A stretch of 51,262 bases of DNA from an uncultured Chlorobiota bacterium (GCA_947311445.1 CAMZKV010000103.1:1-51262); one strand, 5' to 3'; counted from the first letter of the stretch, positions 18,695 through 27,800 are shown. Numbers and translations are program-made. The notes: generated from the letters alone by a model not told the origin.

Positions 18695-20187
18695 AAAAAA
18701 GAAAAAATGAAAAACTATATTCCGATAGTATTAGCATTCTTTCTTACAATAAACAGTTTTTCCAAAACTTAACAATTTGCCCCAAAATGCAAAACCAAAT
18801 AAAATACTACTTCGGTTCCTACGAAAAAACAATTAAAGCCGACACAATAACCGAATACTGTCGGCTGCCCGGCGGTGCCGTTTATAAAACAACAAACCTG
18901 CCTTCGTCCGAAGGACAAGGCAGCGTTTCAACAGAACTGCTCTTTACCTACACCGACCACCTCGGCTCAATAACACACATAACGGATGATGGCGGCAATT
19001 TACTTGCCGAACAATCATTCGATGCTTGGGACAGAATGCGAAACCCTGAAACTTGGCAGTACAAAAGTGAGAGTGCGGCTCAAAGCCGCACCCTCACTAC
19101 AAGTTTGCTGAACAGCAACGGCTACACCGCACACGAAATGCTCCCGACCTTCGCCCTTATAAACATGAACGGTCGTCTCTACGACCCCGTACTCGGTCGC
19201 ATGCTCTCCCCCGACAACTACATACAAGCACCCGACTACACCCAAAACTTTAACCGCTATTCTTATATTTTAAATAACCCTTTGAAGTATACTGACCCGG
19301 ACGGAGAAGAATGGATAGGAGCAGTTATTGGAGCAGTTGTCGGAATGTATTTTGGGGGCGTTGCTGCAAATAACGGAGAATTAAATCCGTTACAATGGGA
19401 TTGGAAAAGTGGCAAAACTTATGTTGGCATTGTTGTTGGCGGAGCAATTGGTGTCGTTCTCGGAGCACTTGGGCAATATTATGCTATTCACGGAGGGATT
19501 AATTTAGCTTTTGGTATAATAACACCTCTCGGTACAGTCGGAATGGTGGGACAAGGTTCAGACTGGTCTTTCCAATGGACAACAAATGCAGGCGGAGGCG
19601 GCTCTGTACCTATCGGAGATAATAAGCAACAAAACACAGATGCATTAGTACAGCAGCAAATTAACAATATGAATGCAGAATATCGAAAAGACAAACAATA
19701 TGAGTATTATATGTATTTACATTCACAATACGGAAATACATCCAACAGCACTTCTGAATATTCGGTGCAGTTTGTAAGTTTAAATACTTCAATGAATAAT
19801 GGTAACGTAGTCTATCACTATATGTTTGGCGGCGGAGAAGATTATAAATTATCGGAAGAAGCTTTTAACAGTTTAGTTATTAGTATGTATAATGAAAATT
19901 CTCTACATCCGGAAAATGTGCATTACAGCGGTTACAGTGATATTTATGTATTGGAATTTTCAGCATACGGTAGCGATTATGAAAATACTGTCGGTTACGG
20001 TGCTTTTTATATTCAAAGAGGGAAAGGAATAGTGGGATACTCCGACCAATGGAATTTTGAAAGACAAAACGGAACAAGACCCGACAGAGGTGAATTTAAA
20101 ACTTGGATTGGTTCTCATATTCCGGGCACACCTTTCTGGGTTCTTTACGGTGTTTACCCGCCGGTTCAATACAGACCAACACATTAA
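18685..20187 (+). CDS. Orphan RHS-repeat tip with RHS core domain and variable C-terminal (candidate toxin) domain
   Basis: KYYFGSYEKTIKADTITEYCRLPGGAVYK, YTDHLGSITHITDDGGNLLAEQSFDAWDRMRNPETW, MNGRLYDPVLGRMLSPDNYIQAPDYTQNFNRYSYILNNPLKYTDPDGEEW; lacks the N-terminal shell repeats. Confidence 0.85.
   Translation: MRIKKRKNEKLYSDSISILSYNKQFFQNLTICPKMQNQIKYYFGSYEKTIKADTITEYCRLPGGAVYKTTNLPSSEGQGSVSTELLFTYTDHLGSITHITDDGGNLLAEQSFDAWDRMRNPETWQYKSESAAQSRTLTTSLLNSNGYTAHEMLPTFALINMNGRLYDPVLGRMLSPDNYIQAPDYTQNFNRYSYILNNPLKYTDPDGEEWIGAVIGAVVGMYFGGVAANNGELNPLQWDWKSGKTYVGIVVGGAIGVVLGALGQYYAIHGGINLAFGIITPLGTVGMVGQGSDWSFQWTTNAGGGGSVPIGDNKQQNTDALVQQQINNMNAEYRKDKQYEYYMYLHSQYGNTSNSTSEYSVQFVSLNTSMNNGNVVYHYMFGGGEDYKLSEEAFNSLVISMYNENSLHPENVHYSGYSDIYVLEFSAYGSDYENTVGYGAFYIQRGKGIVGYSDQWNFERQNGTRPDRGEFKTWIGSHIPGTPFWVLYGVYPPVQYRPTH
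18707..18772 (+). pseudogene. Orphan 21-codon signal peptide ORF MKNYIPIVLAFFLTINSFSKT*
   Basis: ATG 18707, TAA 18770-18772; typical Sec signal peptide with nothing after it; the RHS frame is -1 relative. Confidence 0.55.
18898..18923. repeat. Palindromic element inside RHS coding sequence: ctgccttcgtccgaaggacaaggcag
   Basis: Arms ctgcctt(c)gtcc / ggacaaggcag with loop gaa. Confidence 0.7.
19066..19098. repeat. Palindromic element inside RHS coding sequence: agtgagagtgcggct-caa-agccgcaccctcact
   Basis: 15-bp arms with one mismatch and a 3-nt loop; translated as SESAAQSRTLT between NPETWQY and NGYTAHE. Confidence 0.8.
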
Positions 20188-20198
20188 AAAATATTATT

Positions 20199-20600
20199 AT
20201 GAAAAGAAAAAAGATTATTATTCCGTTAATTATTATTTTACCGATATTATTATTAATCGGAAAATGTTATTATCACGACAGTACTTTTGTTGAAAAGAAT
20301 ATGAGAGAATATACCGGAGTTAAAAAATACATTATTACGGTATCTTATTACGATAATCATAACAGTTTTATTGAAGTTATTCTAACTTCACGTGAAAAAC
20401 AACTATTATTAAAAAGAATGAAATTTAAAGAAGATATGGAAGATTTCAGAGGCAAAATTAAACCTGATTTTTTTTCAGAGAAAGAAGGATTTGTTTATCA
20501 TGTAATAAAAAGAGGAGAACGTTCTTACAGGTATATTTTAATTGCATTAGAAAAAAACGGCAATATTATGCAAGTATATGAGTTGTATGGTGATCATTGA
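20199..20600 (+). CDS. Small membrane-anchored protein downstream of the RHS tip; candidate immunity protein
   Basis: 133 aa; MKRKKIIIPLIIILPILLLIGKCYYHDS; starts 12 bp after the RHS stop codon. Confidence 0.55.
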   Translation: MKRKKIIIPLIIILPILLLIGKCYYHDSTFVEKNMREYTGVKKYIITVSYYDNHNSFIEVILTSREKQLLLKRMKFKEDMEDFRGKIKPDFFSEKEGFVYHVIKRGERSYRYILIALEKNGNIMQVYELYGDH

Positions 20601-20650
20601 TGCACAACATTTTCGTTTCAAAACAAAAATCACTATAATTGCATAAGCAA

Positions 20651-20810
20651 AAACAAACATTTGCCCAATATACCAACAGAGCAAGAAAACCAGAAACATG
20701 GGAATATTCAATAAACAATAATCAATCGTCAATAATCAATGGACGCGGCAACACAGCCCACGAAAGGATATTACAAACCGTATTCAATTTGGGGACGATA
20801 AAACATTATA
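20651..20810 (+). pseudogene. Eroded RHS core remnant
   Basis: FAQYTNRARKPETWEYSINNNQSSIINGRGNTAHERILQTVFNLGT aligns with RMRNPETWQY...NGYTAHEMLPTFALIN of the RHS tip. Confidence 0.5.
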
Positions 20811-20813
20811 ACT

Positions 20814-21089
20814 ATGAAAAAAAGAAATTTAATTTTAGCAATATCATTAATAAGTCTGTCATCATGTTTTTTTATTTCGCCGCCTATGGGTTCTTACAGT
20901 CAGTATTGTTACGACGGTAAAAATACCGGTCTTGATACTTTGTTAAATTTAAACGGATATTATTAAATTGATGACTCAATTGATGATAACGGAAATATTA
21001 TACCCACACAAAAAAGAACAAATTACGCCTTAATATTTTATAAAGACGGTTTGTTTGCTCATTTCTTTATAGCTTATAAGCAAAATTAG
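20814..21089 (+). pseudogene. Lipoprotein gene with in-frame TAA
   Basis: MKKRNLILAISLISLSSCFFISPPMGSYSQYCYDGKNTGLDTLLNLNGYY*IDDSIDDNGNIIPTQKRTNYALIFYKDGLFAHFFIAYKQN*; internal TAA at 20964-20966. Confidence 0.55.
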
Positions 21090-21214
21090 TATTTTTTTAT
21101 TTCGCTTCGATACAATGTCCGACTAAAATCTAAAATCAATAAAGTAAGACAGAAAAAACGATTAAATTATTTTTTTTATTTCTTGATTTTAAACATTTTC
21201 AATAACCATCTTTT

Positions 21215-21970
21215 TTAATTAAGCATATTTTCTATTACTGAAATAACGGCTTCTTTTTTTCTGACAGAAATTGGAATCTCTCTGCCGTTCTTCAAAACTA
21301 TATAAGTTCCGTCTTTTTTATGAAACCTGTCTATATAGCTAATATTTACAAGATGAGATTGATGTGTTTTTATAAAATTATGGTTTTTTAAAATTCCTTC
21401 ATATTCTTTTAGATTTTTTGAAACAGTAATTTTTCTATCTCCTTTAAATTTAAAAGTTGTATAACCTTTTTCTGACTCACAATTATAAATCTCAGAAATT
21501 TTCACAATATAAATATCAGTTGCAGTTTTTAGAATTATCTTATCCTTTTTTTTAGTAGAAGTTTTGTTAAAATCAAGCAGTTGTTTTATTGTAATGTCTT
21601 TTTGCCTTAAACTTATGTTTTCTTTTGCTTTTTCAACAGCCAACACAACATCCTCAATATCAAAAGGTTTCAAAACATAATCAATTGCATTATATTTGAA
21701 TGCTTTAATTGCGAAGCCATTATGCCCTGTACAAAAAATTAGAGAAAAATTAATTGAAGTAAGTTGTTCAAGCAAATTAAAACCAGTTCCATCTGGCATT
21801 TCAATATCTAGAAAAACAATATCCGGATTAATTGCATTAATTGTTTCAATTCCGGATTTTACGTTATATGCAATTCCAGCAATTTGCACATCTTCTGCAT
21901 AATTTTCTATTATTTGTTTTAATGAATTTTGGATTTTCTTCTCGTCATCAATCAGTACAATTTTATACAT
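21215..21970 (-). CDS. LytTR-family response regulator
   Basis: Receiver MYKIVLIDDEKK...DIVFLDIEMPDGTGF...VLKPF plus LytTR DNA-binding domain (FIKTHQSHLVNISYI). Confidence 0.93.
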   Translation of the reverse strand: MYKIVLIDDEKKIQNSLKQIIENYAEDVQIAGIAYNVKSGIETINAINPDIVFLDIEMPDGTGFNLLEQLTSINFSLIFCTGHNGFAIKAFKYNAIDYVLKPFDIEDVVLAVEKAKENISLRQKDITIKQLLDFNKTSTKKKDKIILKTATDIYIVKISEIYNCESEKGYTTFKFKGDRKITVSKNLKEYEGILKNHNFIKTHQSHLVNISYIDRFHKKDGTYIVLKNGREIPISVRKKEAVISVIENMLN

Positions 21971-21972
21971 AA

Positions 21973-23853
21973 TTATTTGCTTATAATTTTAATATATGGA
22001 ATTGAAAAAATAACTTTAACTCCTCTATCTTGTTTATTAATTATTTGAAATGATATTTTTTGCTTCTTATTTTTATTAAGAATATCCAGCCTTTCTTGTG
22101 TAATATTTAATGCGTGTGATTTATGCAATTTATTTTCTTGATTTTCAAATCCTATTCCATTATCTTCAACAATAACTTCAATATTTTTGTGAGATTTTTT
22201 ATATTCAACTTCAATTATGCCTTTATAATTAATATTTTTAAACCCATGGACAACAGCATTTTCCACAAAGGGCTGAATTAGCATAGGAGCTACTTGCACA
22301 TTGTCAGGGTCAATTAATTCATCAACAATTATATCATACTCAAAACTGAGTTCAAAACGCATTTGCTGAATATTTAAATAATTTTCAATTGTTTCAATAT
22401 CTTCTTTCAATGTAATAAATTCTTCCCTCGAATTATTTAAAATAGACCTTGTAAGTTTTGAAAAAGATGATAAATACATTGCCGCTTTTTTTGTTTCTTT
22501 TTCAAGCATATATGATTGAATTGAAGCAAGTGTATTAAAAATAAAATGTGGATTCATTTGTAGGCGAAGTAGTTTTTGATTAAACATTTCTGCCTCGTGT
22601 TTTGATTTTGTAAGTTTTTGCCTAAAAAATAATAATGTAATAACTCCCACTAATAATAAAATAAATGTAACAACGCCTGCAACAATTCTATTTTGTTGTG
22701 CTTTCCTTTTTGCTTTTGTTTGCAGTAATAAAATTTCTTTTTCTTTTTTGTCTGTTTCATAAACAATTTTTAATGTTTCAATTTTATTGTTTGTCTTTTC
22801 ATTATTTAATGTATCATTTATAGCAATCAATTTCTCTTGATAAAGAAAAGCATTATAAAAATCATGTTTTTGTTTATATGTTTTAACTAAATCTTTTAGA
22901 ATATCTTTTTTGTCTGAAATAACATTTAATTTATCAGCAAAAATTAAGGATTTGTTTAAGTACAAAATACCACTCTCCACTTTTTTTTGTTTTATTAAAA
23001 TATTTCCTTTTAATCTGTAATATTTAACTAAACCAAAATTATTTTTAAGACTGTCATTTATTCTAAACGATTTTTCATTAAAGAAACTGGCACTATCCAT
23101 ATTCTCTTTAAAAAAATAAAGACCTGCAATATTGTTTAGTACTAATGAATAATAATTTAATTTGTTGCTATTTTTAAATATATTTTCAGATTTATTGTAA
23201 AATTTTAAAGATTTGTCATACTCTTTTAATTGTTCATAGGCAGAGCCAATATTAAGGTAGGAAGATGCAAACTCAATTTTATTTGTATTTGTTTCATTTT
23301 TTAATTTTAAGGACTTTTTATACAATTTTAAGGATTGTTTTACATTGCCTCTGTTTTGTGTAATTATTCCTAAATTATTGTAAATTTTTGCCATCCCCTT
23401 TTTATCATTTTCTTTTTCAAGAATTTCTAAAGCCTTATAATAATACTCAACAGATTTATCAAAAGCACCCAAATAATCATAAGCAACACCTAGGTCTGAA
23501 TACCTTCGGGCAATAACACTATCATTTTTTGTTTGTTTTGCATATTTTAGAGACAATTTAAAGTTTTCTAAAGTATTTGTAAAATCATTTTTAAAAAAAT
23601 AAGCCATTCCTAAAGTATGTATTGCTTCGCCTAAATTTTCTGGTGATTTTAGAAATTTAATTGAATTATTCAAATATAAAATTGCACTATCAAGTTCGTT
23701 CTTTTGCCGAAAAGATTTTCCTATTTGCATAAGAATATATCCTTTTTTATTACCTTGCAATTTTAAACTTGTATTTTTTAAGCTATCAATATTTTGTGAG
23801 GATGAAACAATAAATAATAAAAGAAAATGAAAGAGTAAGAGTCTTTTTTTCAT
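21973..23853 (-). CDS. TPR-repeat sensor histidine kinase (LytS-like His_kinase domain)
   Basis: TPR array, TM, LRLQMNPHFIFNTLASIQSYM, MLIQPFVENAVVHG, VEDNGIGF. Confidence 0.93.
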   Translation of the reverse strand: MKKRLLLFHFLLLFIVSSSQNIDSLKNTSLKLQGNKKGYILMQIGKSFRQKNELDSAILYLNNSIKFLKSPENLGEAIHTLGMAYFFKNDFTNTLENFKLSLKYAKQTKNDSVIARRYSDLGVAYDYLGAFDKSVEYYYKALEILEKENDKKGMAKIYNNLGIITQNRGNVKQSLKLYKKSLKLKNETNTNKIEFASSYLNIGSAYEQLKEYDKSLKFYNKSENIFKNSNKLNYYSLVLNNIAGLYFFKENMDSASFFNEKSFRINDSLKNNFGLVKYYRLKGNILIKQKKVESGILYLNKSLIFADKLNVISDKKDILKDLVKTYKQKHDFYNAFLYQEKLIAINDTLNNEKTNNKIETLKIVYETDKKEKEILLLQTKAKRKAQQNRIVAGVVTFILLLVGVITLLFFRQKLTKSKHEAEMFNQKLLRLQMNPHFIFNTLASIQSYMLEKETKKAAMYLSSFSKLTRSILNNSREEFITLKEDIETIENYLNIQQMRFELSFEYDIIVDELIDPDNVQVAPMLIQPFVENAVVHGFKNINYKGIIEVEYKKSHKNIEVIVEDNGIGFENQENKLHKSHALNITQERLDILNKNKKQKISFQIINKQDRGVKVIFSIPYIKIISK

Positions 23854-24024
23854 TAATTATATTTTTAAAATACAAATATAAAATATTTCCATACAAATAT
23901 AAAATAAACTCTAACGAATAAAGAAGACGCTAAAAAAATACAAAACAATTTATTTTTTTTGCAAAACTATTTTTAACACATTTTAATAATGCTTGGGCTT
24001 ACACTTGATTCGCTATCTTTAGCT

Positions 24025-24194
24025 TATTAGTTAAAGGAGCATACAAGCAAGTAATAATTAAAGACTAACATTAACAAATAATAAATTTTTAACTAATTAT
24101 TATAGAAATATAAATTAATAAAATTCACAATTAACCTAAAATTTAATTAACAATTATATTTTGAGCATGGTACAAGTTTGTATCATGCTTTTTT
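24025..24194 (+). ncRNA. Candidate plus-strand small RNA ending at a plus-oriented terminator; 5' end approximate
   Basis: No minus-strand gene needs the 24164-24194 hairpin, which has a T6 tract only on the plus strand; weak promoter-like TATCTTTA at about 24014-24021. Confidence 0.25.
24164..24194 (+). terminator. Intrinsic terminator
   Basis: agcatggtaca-agtt-tgtatcatgcttttttt, U-tract on plus strand only. Confidence 0.7.
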
Positions 24195-24200
24195 AATACA

Positions 24201-24240
24201 AAAGAAGACTTTTCAAAAATTTGAAAAAGTCTTCTTTTTT
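24201..24240. terminator. Terminator hairpin next to tRNA-Met 3' end (usable on both strands)
   Basis: aaagaagacttttcaaaaatttgaaaaagtcttctttttt. Confidence 0.7.
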
Positions 24241-24242
24241 TG

Positions 24243-24316
24243 TGGCGAGAACGAGAATTGAACTCGTGACCTCCGGGTTATGAATCCGACGCTCTAACCG
24301 ACTGAGCTACCTCGCC
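24243..24316 (-). tRNA. tRNA-Met(CAT)
   Basis: GGCGAGGTAGCTCAGTCGGTTAGAGCGTCGGATTCATAACCCGGAGGTCACGAGTTCAATTCTCGTTCTCGCCA; cloverleaf, CAT anticodon. Confidence 0.95.
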
Positions 24317-24423
24317 TTTTTTTTAGCGGATGCAAATATATAAATTTTACTTAAAAAACGTATAAATATTTTTTTTATTTCATTATATTTATTAAACTGC
24401 AAACATAATAATAACTTATAAAG

Positions 24424-24807
24424 ATGGAAAAACTAAAAAAAATTGAACTAGAATATTCAATAAATACAATTCCAAAAATATTATATTATAGGCTAAGCAA
24501 TCCTTCCGGACTAGAAGAATGGTTCGCTAAAAAAGTAACTCTTGAAAATGGCATTTACACTTTTAAATGGTCTCAATCTGAACAACAAGCAAAATTAATT
24601 AGCAAAAAAACTGATAGTTTTATACGATTTAAATGGCTTGATGATGAACAAGAAGACACATACTTTGAATTTACCATTCACGAACAAGAATTAACAGGAG
24701 ATGTTGCTATTAAAATTATTGATTTTGCAGAGTCTGATGAAGTAGAAGACATAACAGGTATGTGGACTGAGCAAATTGAAGGATTAAAACATACACTAGG
24801 AGTATAA
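24424..24807 (+). CDS. START-like/SRPBCC domain protein (Bacteroidetes type)
   Basis: EYSINTIPKILYYRLSNPSGLEEWFAKKV...FKWLDDEQEDTYFEF...EGLKHTLG. Confidence 0.75.
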   Translation: MEKLKKIELEYSINTIPKILYYRLSNPSGLEEWFAKKVTLENGIYTFKWSQSEQQAKLISKKTDSFIRFKWLDDEQEDTYFEFTIHEQELTGDVAIKIIDFAESDEVEDITGMWTEQIEGLKHTLGV

Positions 24808-25074
24808 ATCTTATTGTTGTATGTTATTTCCGATGGTTCGAAATTTTATTTACAAGTTTTAAATATTCATTATTAGAACTTTAATCAAAAATTTTATTTA
24901 TATACCCACCCTATTTTCCAATCTTAATATTGAACATACTTTACTTCTTTCTAAATATTTTTCATACATTTCTTCTAATATCTTAAGTTTAACTTTAAAT
25001 TTTAAAGATATTTAACTTTCTGATATTATTTTTTAATCTTAATTTTTCTACTTTTGTTTTTAAATAAATTTTAA

Positions 25075-26580
25075 GTGAAGAAATTACACATATTAGTTAC
25101 AAAATCATTTATCGGTCCTTTTATAGTAACCTTTGCTATTTCAATTTTCTTTTTACTAATGCAGTTTGTTTGGCTTTGGATTGAAGATTTAATTGGAAAA
25201 GGATTAGACTGGTTTATTATCTTAAAAATATTATTTTTTGCTGCTGCAATGCTTGTTCCTATGGCGTTACCACTTGCAGTTCTATTAGCTTCCGTAATGA
25301 CTTTTGGAAACTTAGGAGAACATTTTGAACTTACAGCAATGAAATCTTCCGGAATTTCTCTTTGGAAAATTATGAGTCCTCTTATTATTTTTATGATTAT
25401 GTTAAGTATAGGAGCTTTTTACTTTTCTAATAATGTTTTGCCATATACAAACATTAAATATGCAACTTTGCTCTATGACATTACAAAAAAACGCCCGGAA
25501 TTAAATATTAAACCAGGAGTTTTTAATAATGATATTGATGGGTACAGCATAAAAATTGAAGATAAAGACCAAAATACAGGAATGATGTATGGCTTTATGA
25601 TATACAATCATACAAAACAAAAAGGGAATAGAGAAATTACTCTTGCAGATTCCGGCGAAATGAATATTACACTTGACAGAAGAAATATGATTGTTACATT
25701 ATACAACGGGAGCAATTATACAGAAGAAAAAGAAAAAAACAATGTAAAAAAAGAATATCCATACAGACATGACAGTTTTTCAAAACAAACAATAATTTTT
25801 GAACTTCCTGATATTTCAATGAAAAACAGTGACGAAAGTTTATTTGAAAAACATTATGAAATAATGGATACAGAACAACTCTCACATGCAATTGACTCAT
25901 TAAAACGAGAGTACAAAATTAGGGTTTCAAACTTCAACAAAACAATAATTGAACGAAACTACTATAAATATGAAAAAAGATATGTTCACAAACACGATAG
26001 TATTCAAATGTTTAAAGACTCTGTTAGAAGATACCAACAACCTGAAAATCTAATTTCATATACAAATTTTGATAGTTTATATGCAAATATGTCAGTTTCT
26101 AAGAAACAAAAAATTATTAAAAATTCTATAAATTCAGTTAAAGACATAAAACGAAATATTGAAAATAATGGGACTTCTCTCTCTAACAGACTAAAATGGT
26201 TAAAAAAACATCAATTAGCTTGGTATAAAAAATTTTCCCTTTCCTTTGCTTGTTTAGTATTCTTTTTCATAGGTGCTCCTCTGGGTGCAATTATAAGAAA
26301 AGGGGGGTTTGGTTTGCCTATTTTAGTTTCGGTTGTACTATTTATGTTCTATTACGTTTTATTTATAACAGGAGAAAAATCTGCTGTTGAAAATGCAGTG
26401 CCTGTTATTGTTGGAGCATGGTTAGCTGCCGGAGTTTTATTTCCGTTTGGTGTTTTTATAACATACAAAGCTACAAAAGATGCTAAACTTGTTAACATTC
26501 AATTTATTCAAGATATTTTCAATAAAATTAAAGACTATGTTGAAAAGAAACAAAACCCTGAAAAGCAAAAAATTGGATAA
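25075..26580 (+). CDS. LptF/LptG-family LPS export permease, GTG start
   Basis: Six-TM YjgP/YjgQ architecture; GPFIVTFAISIFFLLMQFVWLWIEDLIGKG; FFIGAPLGAIIRKGGFGLP. Confidence 0.9.
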   Translation: MKKLHILVTKSFIGPFIVTFAISIFFLLMQFVWLWIEDLIGKGLDWFIILKILFFAAAMLVPMALPLAVLLASVMTFGNLGEHFELTAMKSSGISLWKIMSPLIIFMIMLSIGAFYFSNNVLPYTNIKYATLLYDITKKRPELNIKPGVFNNDIDGYSIKIEDKDQNTGMMYGFMIYNHTKQKGNREITLADSGEMNITLDRRNMIVTLYNGSNYTEEKEKNNVKKEYPYRHDSFSKQTIIFELPDISMKNSDESLFEKHYEIMDTEQLSHAIDSLKREYKIRVSNFNKTIIERNYYKYEKRYVHKHDSIQMFKDSVRRYQQPENLISYTNFDSLYANMSVSKKQKIIKNSINSVKDIKRNIENNGTSLSNRLKWLKKHQLAWYKKFSLSFACLVFFFIGAPLGAIIRKGGFGLPILVSVVLFMFYYVLFITGEKSAVENAVPVIVGAWLAAGVLFPFGVFITYKATKDAKLVNIQFIQDIFNKIKDYVEKKQNPEKQKIG

Positions 26581-26582
26581 AA

Positions 26583-27788
26583 ATGAATATACTGCAAATA
26601 CACAACAAAATCCCCTACCCTCCTAAAGACGGAGGTTCAATAGCGGTCTTTAATTTAACAAAAGGTTTTGCTGAAAACGGTCATAATGTGGACATATTAG
26701 CCTTTAACACAAAAAAACACTTCATTAATATTGATTCTTTCAAAAATAAAATTCATAAAAACATAGAAATAATCGGACTTGATATTAACACAGATTTAAA
26801 ACCAATCAAAGCATTGAAAAATTTATTTTTTTCTAAACTACCATATAATGCAGAAAGATTTATTTCAGAAGATTTTAAGACTAAACTTATAGGATTATTA
26901 AAAACTAAAAAATACAACCTAGTACAAATTGAAGGTTTATACCTAATGCCTTATATCCAAACTATAAAAAAATATTCTCACGCAAAAATTGCATTTAGAT
27001 CACACAATATAGAACACGAAATTTGGGAACAAACACTTAAGCAAGAAAAAAGTTTTTTTAAAAAAATATATTTAAAAATTATTGCTAAAAGAATGAGAAA
27101 ATTTGAAGTTTCATTCATAAATAAATACGATTTTCTTATACCTATAACACAAAGAGATGCAAATATTTTTAATAAATTAGGAAATAATAAAAAAACTTTA
27201 GTTTCTCCCACCGGAGTTGATGCCTCAAAATATAAAGGCAAAAAACAAAAATTTGAAAAAATTAAACTCTTTCACCTAGGTTCATTAGATTGGACACCAA
27301 ACCAAGAGGGAATAATTTGGTTTTTAGAAAATGTTTGGGGGGAAGTTTTAAAACAAAATACCGATTTAACTTTCTCAATAGCAGGTAGAAATGCACCAGA
27401 ATGGTTAATTAATAAATTTAAAGAATATAAAAATATAAATTATCTTGGTGAAATTGATGATGCAATAAAATTTATGCAAAAACATAATATTATGCTTGTA
27501 CCATTATTGTCCGGCAGTGGAATGAGAATAAAAATTATTGAAGGAATGGCATCCGGAAACATAATAATTTCCACTTCCAAAGGGGCAGAAGGTATTAAGG
27601 GTAGAGAAAATAAAGATTTTATTATTGCAAATACAAAAGATGAATTTATAAATAGCATTGCAAGTATTACAAATAAAAAATTACCTTTAAAAGAAATATC
27701 ATTTAATGCACAAGAGTTTATTCTAAATAATTTTGATAATTTTACAATCTCAAAAAGACTTATTGAGTTTTATAAAAACAATTATTAA
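26583..27788 (+). CDS. Glycosyltransferase, GT4-like
   Basis: KIPYPPKDGGSIAVFNLTKGFAENGH; FHLGSLDWTPNQEGIIWFLENVW; PLLSGSGMRIKIIEGMASG. Confidence 0.88.
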   Translation: MNILQIHNKIPYPPKDGGSIAVFNLTKGFAENGHNVDILAFNTKKHFINIDSFKNKIHKNIEIIGLDINTDLKPIKALKNLFFSKLPYNAERFISEDFKTKLIGLLKTKKYNLVQIEGLYLMPYIQTIKKYSHAKIAFRSHNIEHEIWEQTLKQEKSFFKKIYLKIIAKRMRKFEVSFINKYDFLIPITQRDANIFNKLGNNKKTLVSPTGVDASKYKGKKQKFEKIKLFHLGSLDWTPNQEGIIWFLENVWGEVLKQNTDLTFSIAGRNAPEWLINKFKEYKNINYLGEIDDAIKFMQKHNIMLVPLLSGSGMRIKIIEGMASGNIIISTSKGAEGIKGRENKDFIIANTKDEFINSIASITNKKLPLKEISFNAQEFILNNFDNFTISKRLIEFYKNNY

Positions 27789-27800
27789 AATAGTACTAAT

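Noticed and set aside
19015-20184. Minus ORFs opposite the RHS tip (19015-19245, 19488-19694, 19880-20077, 19960-20184)
   Set aside because: Short, low-complexity, no recognisable family; RHS frame explains the region.
20639-20920. 93-aa ORF MHKQKQTFAQYTNRARKPETWEY...
   Set aside because: Composite of an RHS remnant and an out-of-frame reading of the next lipoprotein gene; treated as two pseudogene pieces instead.
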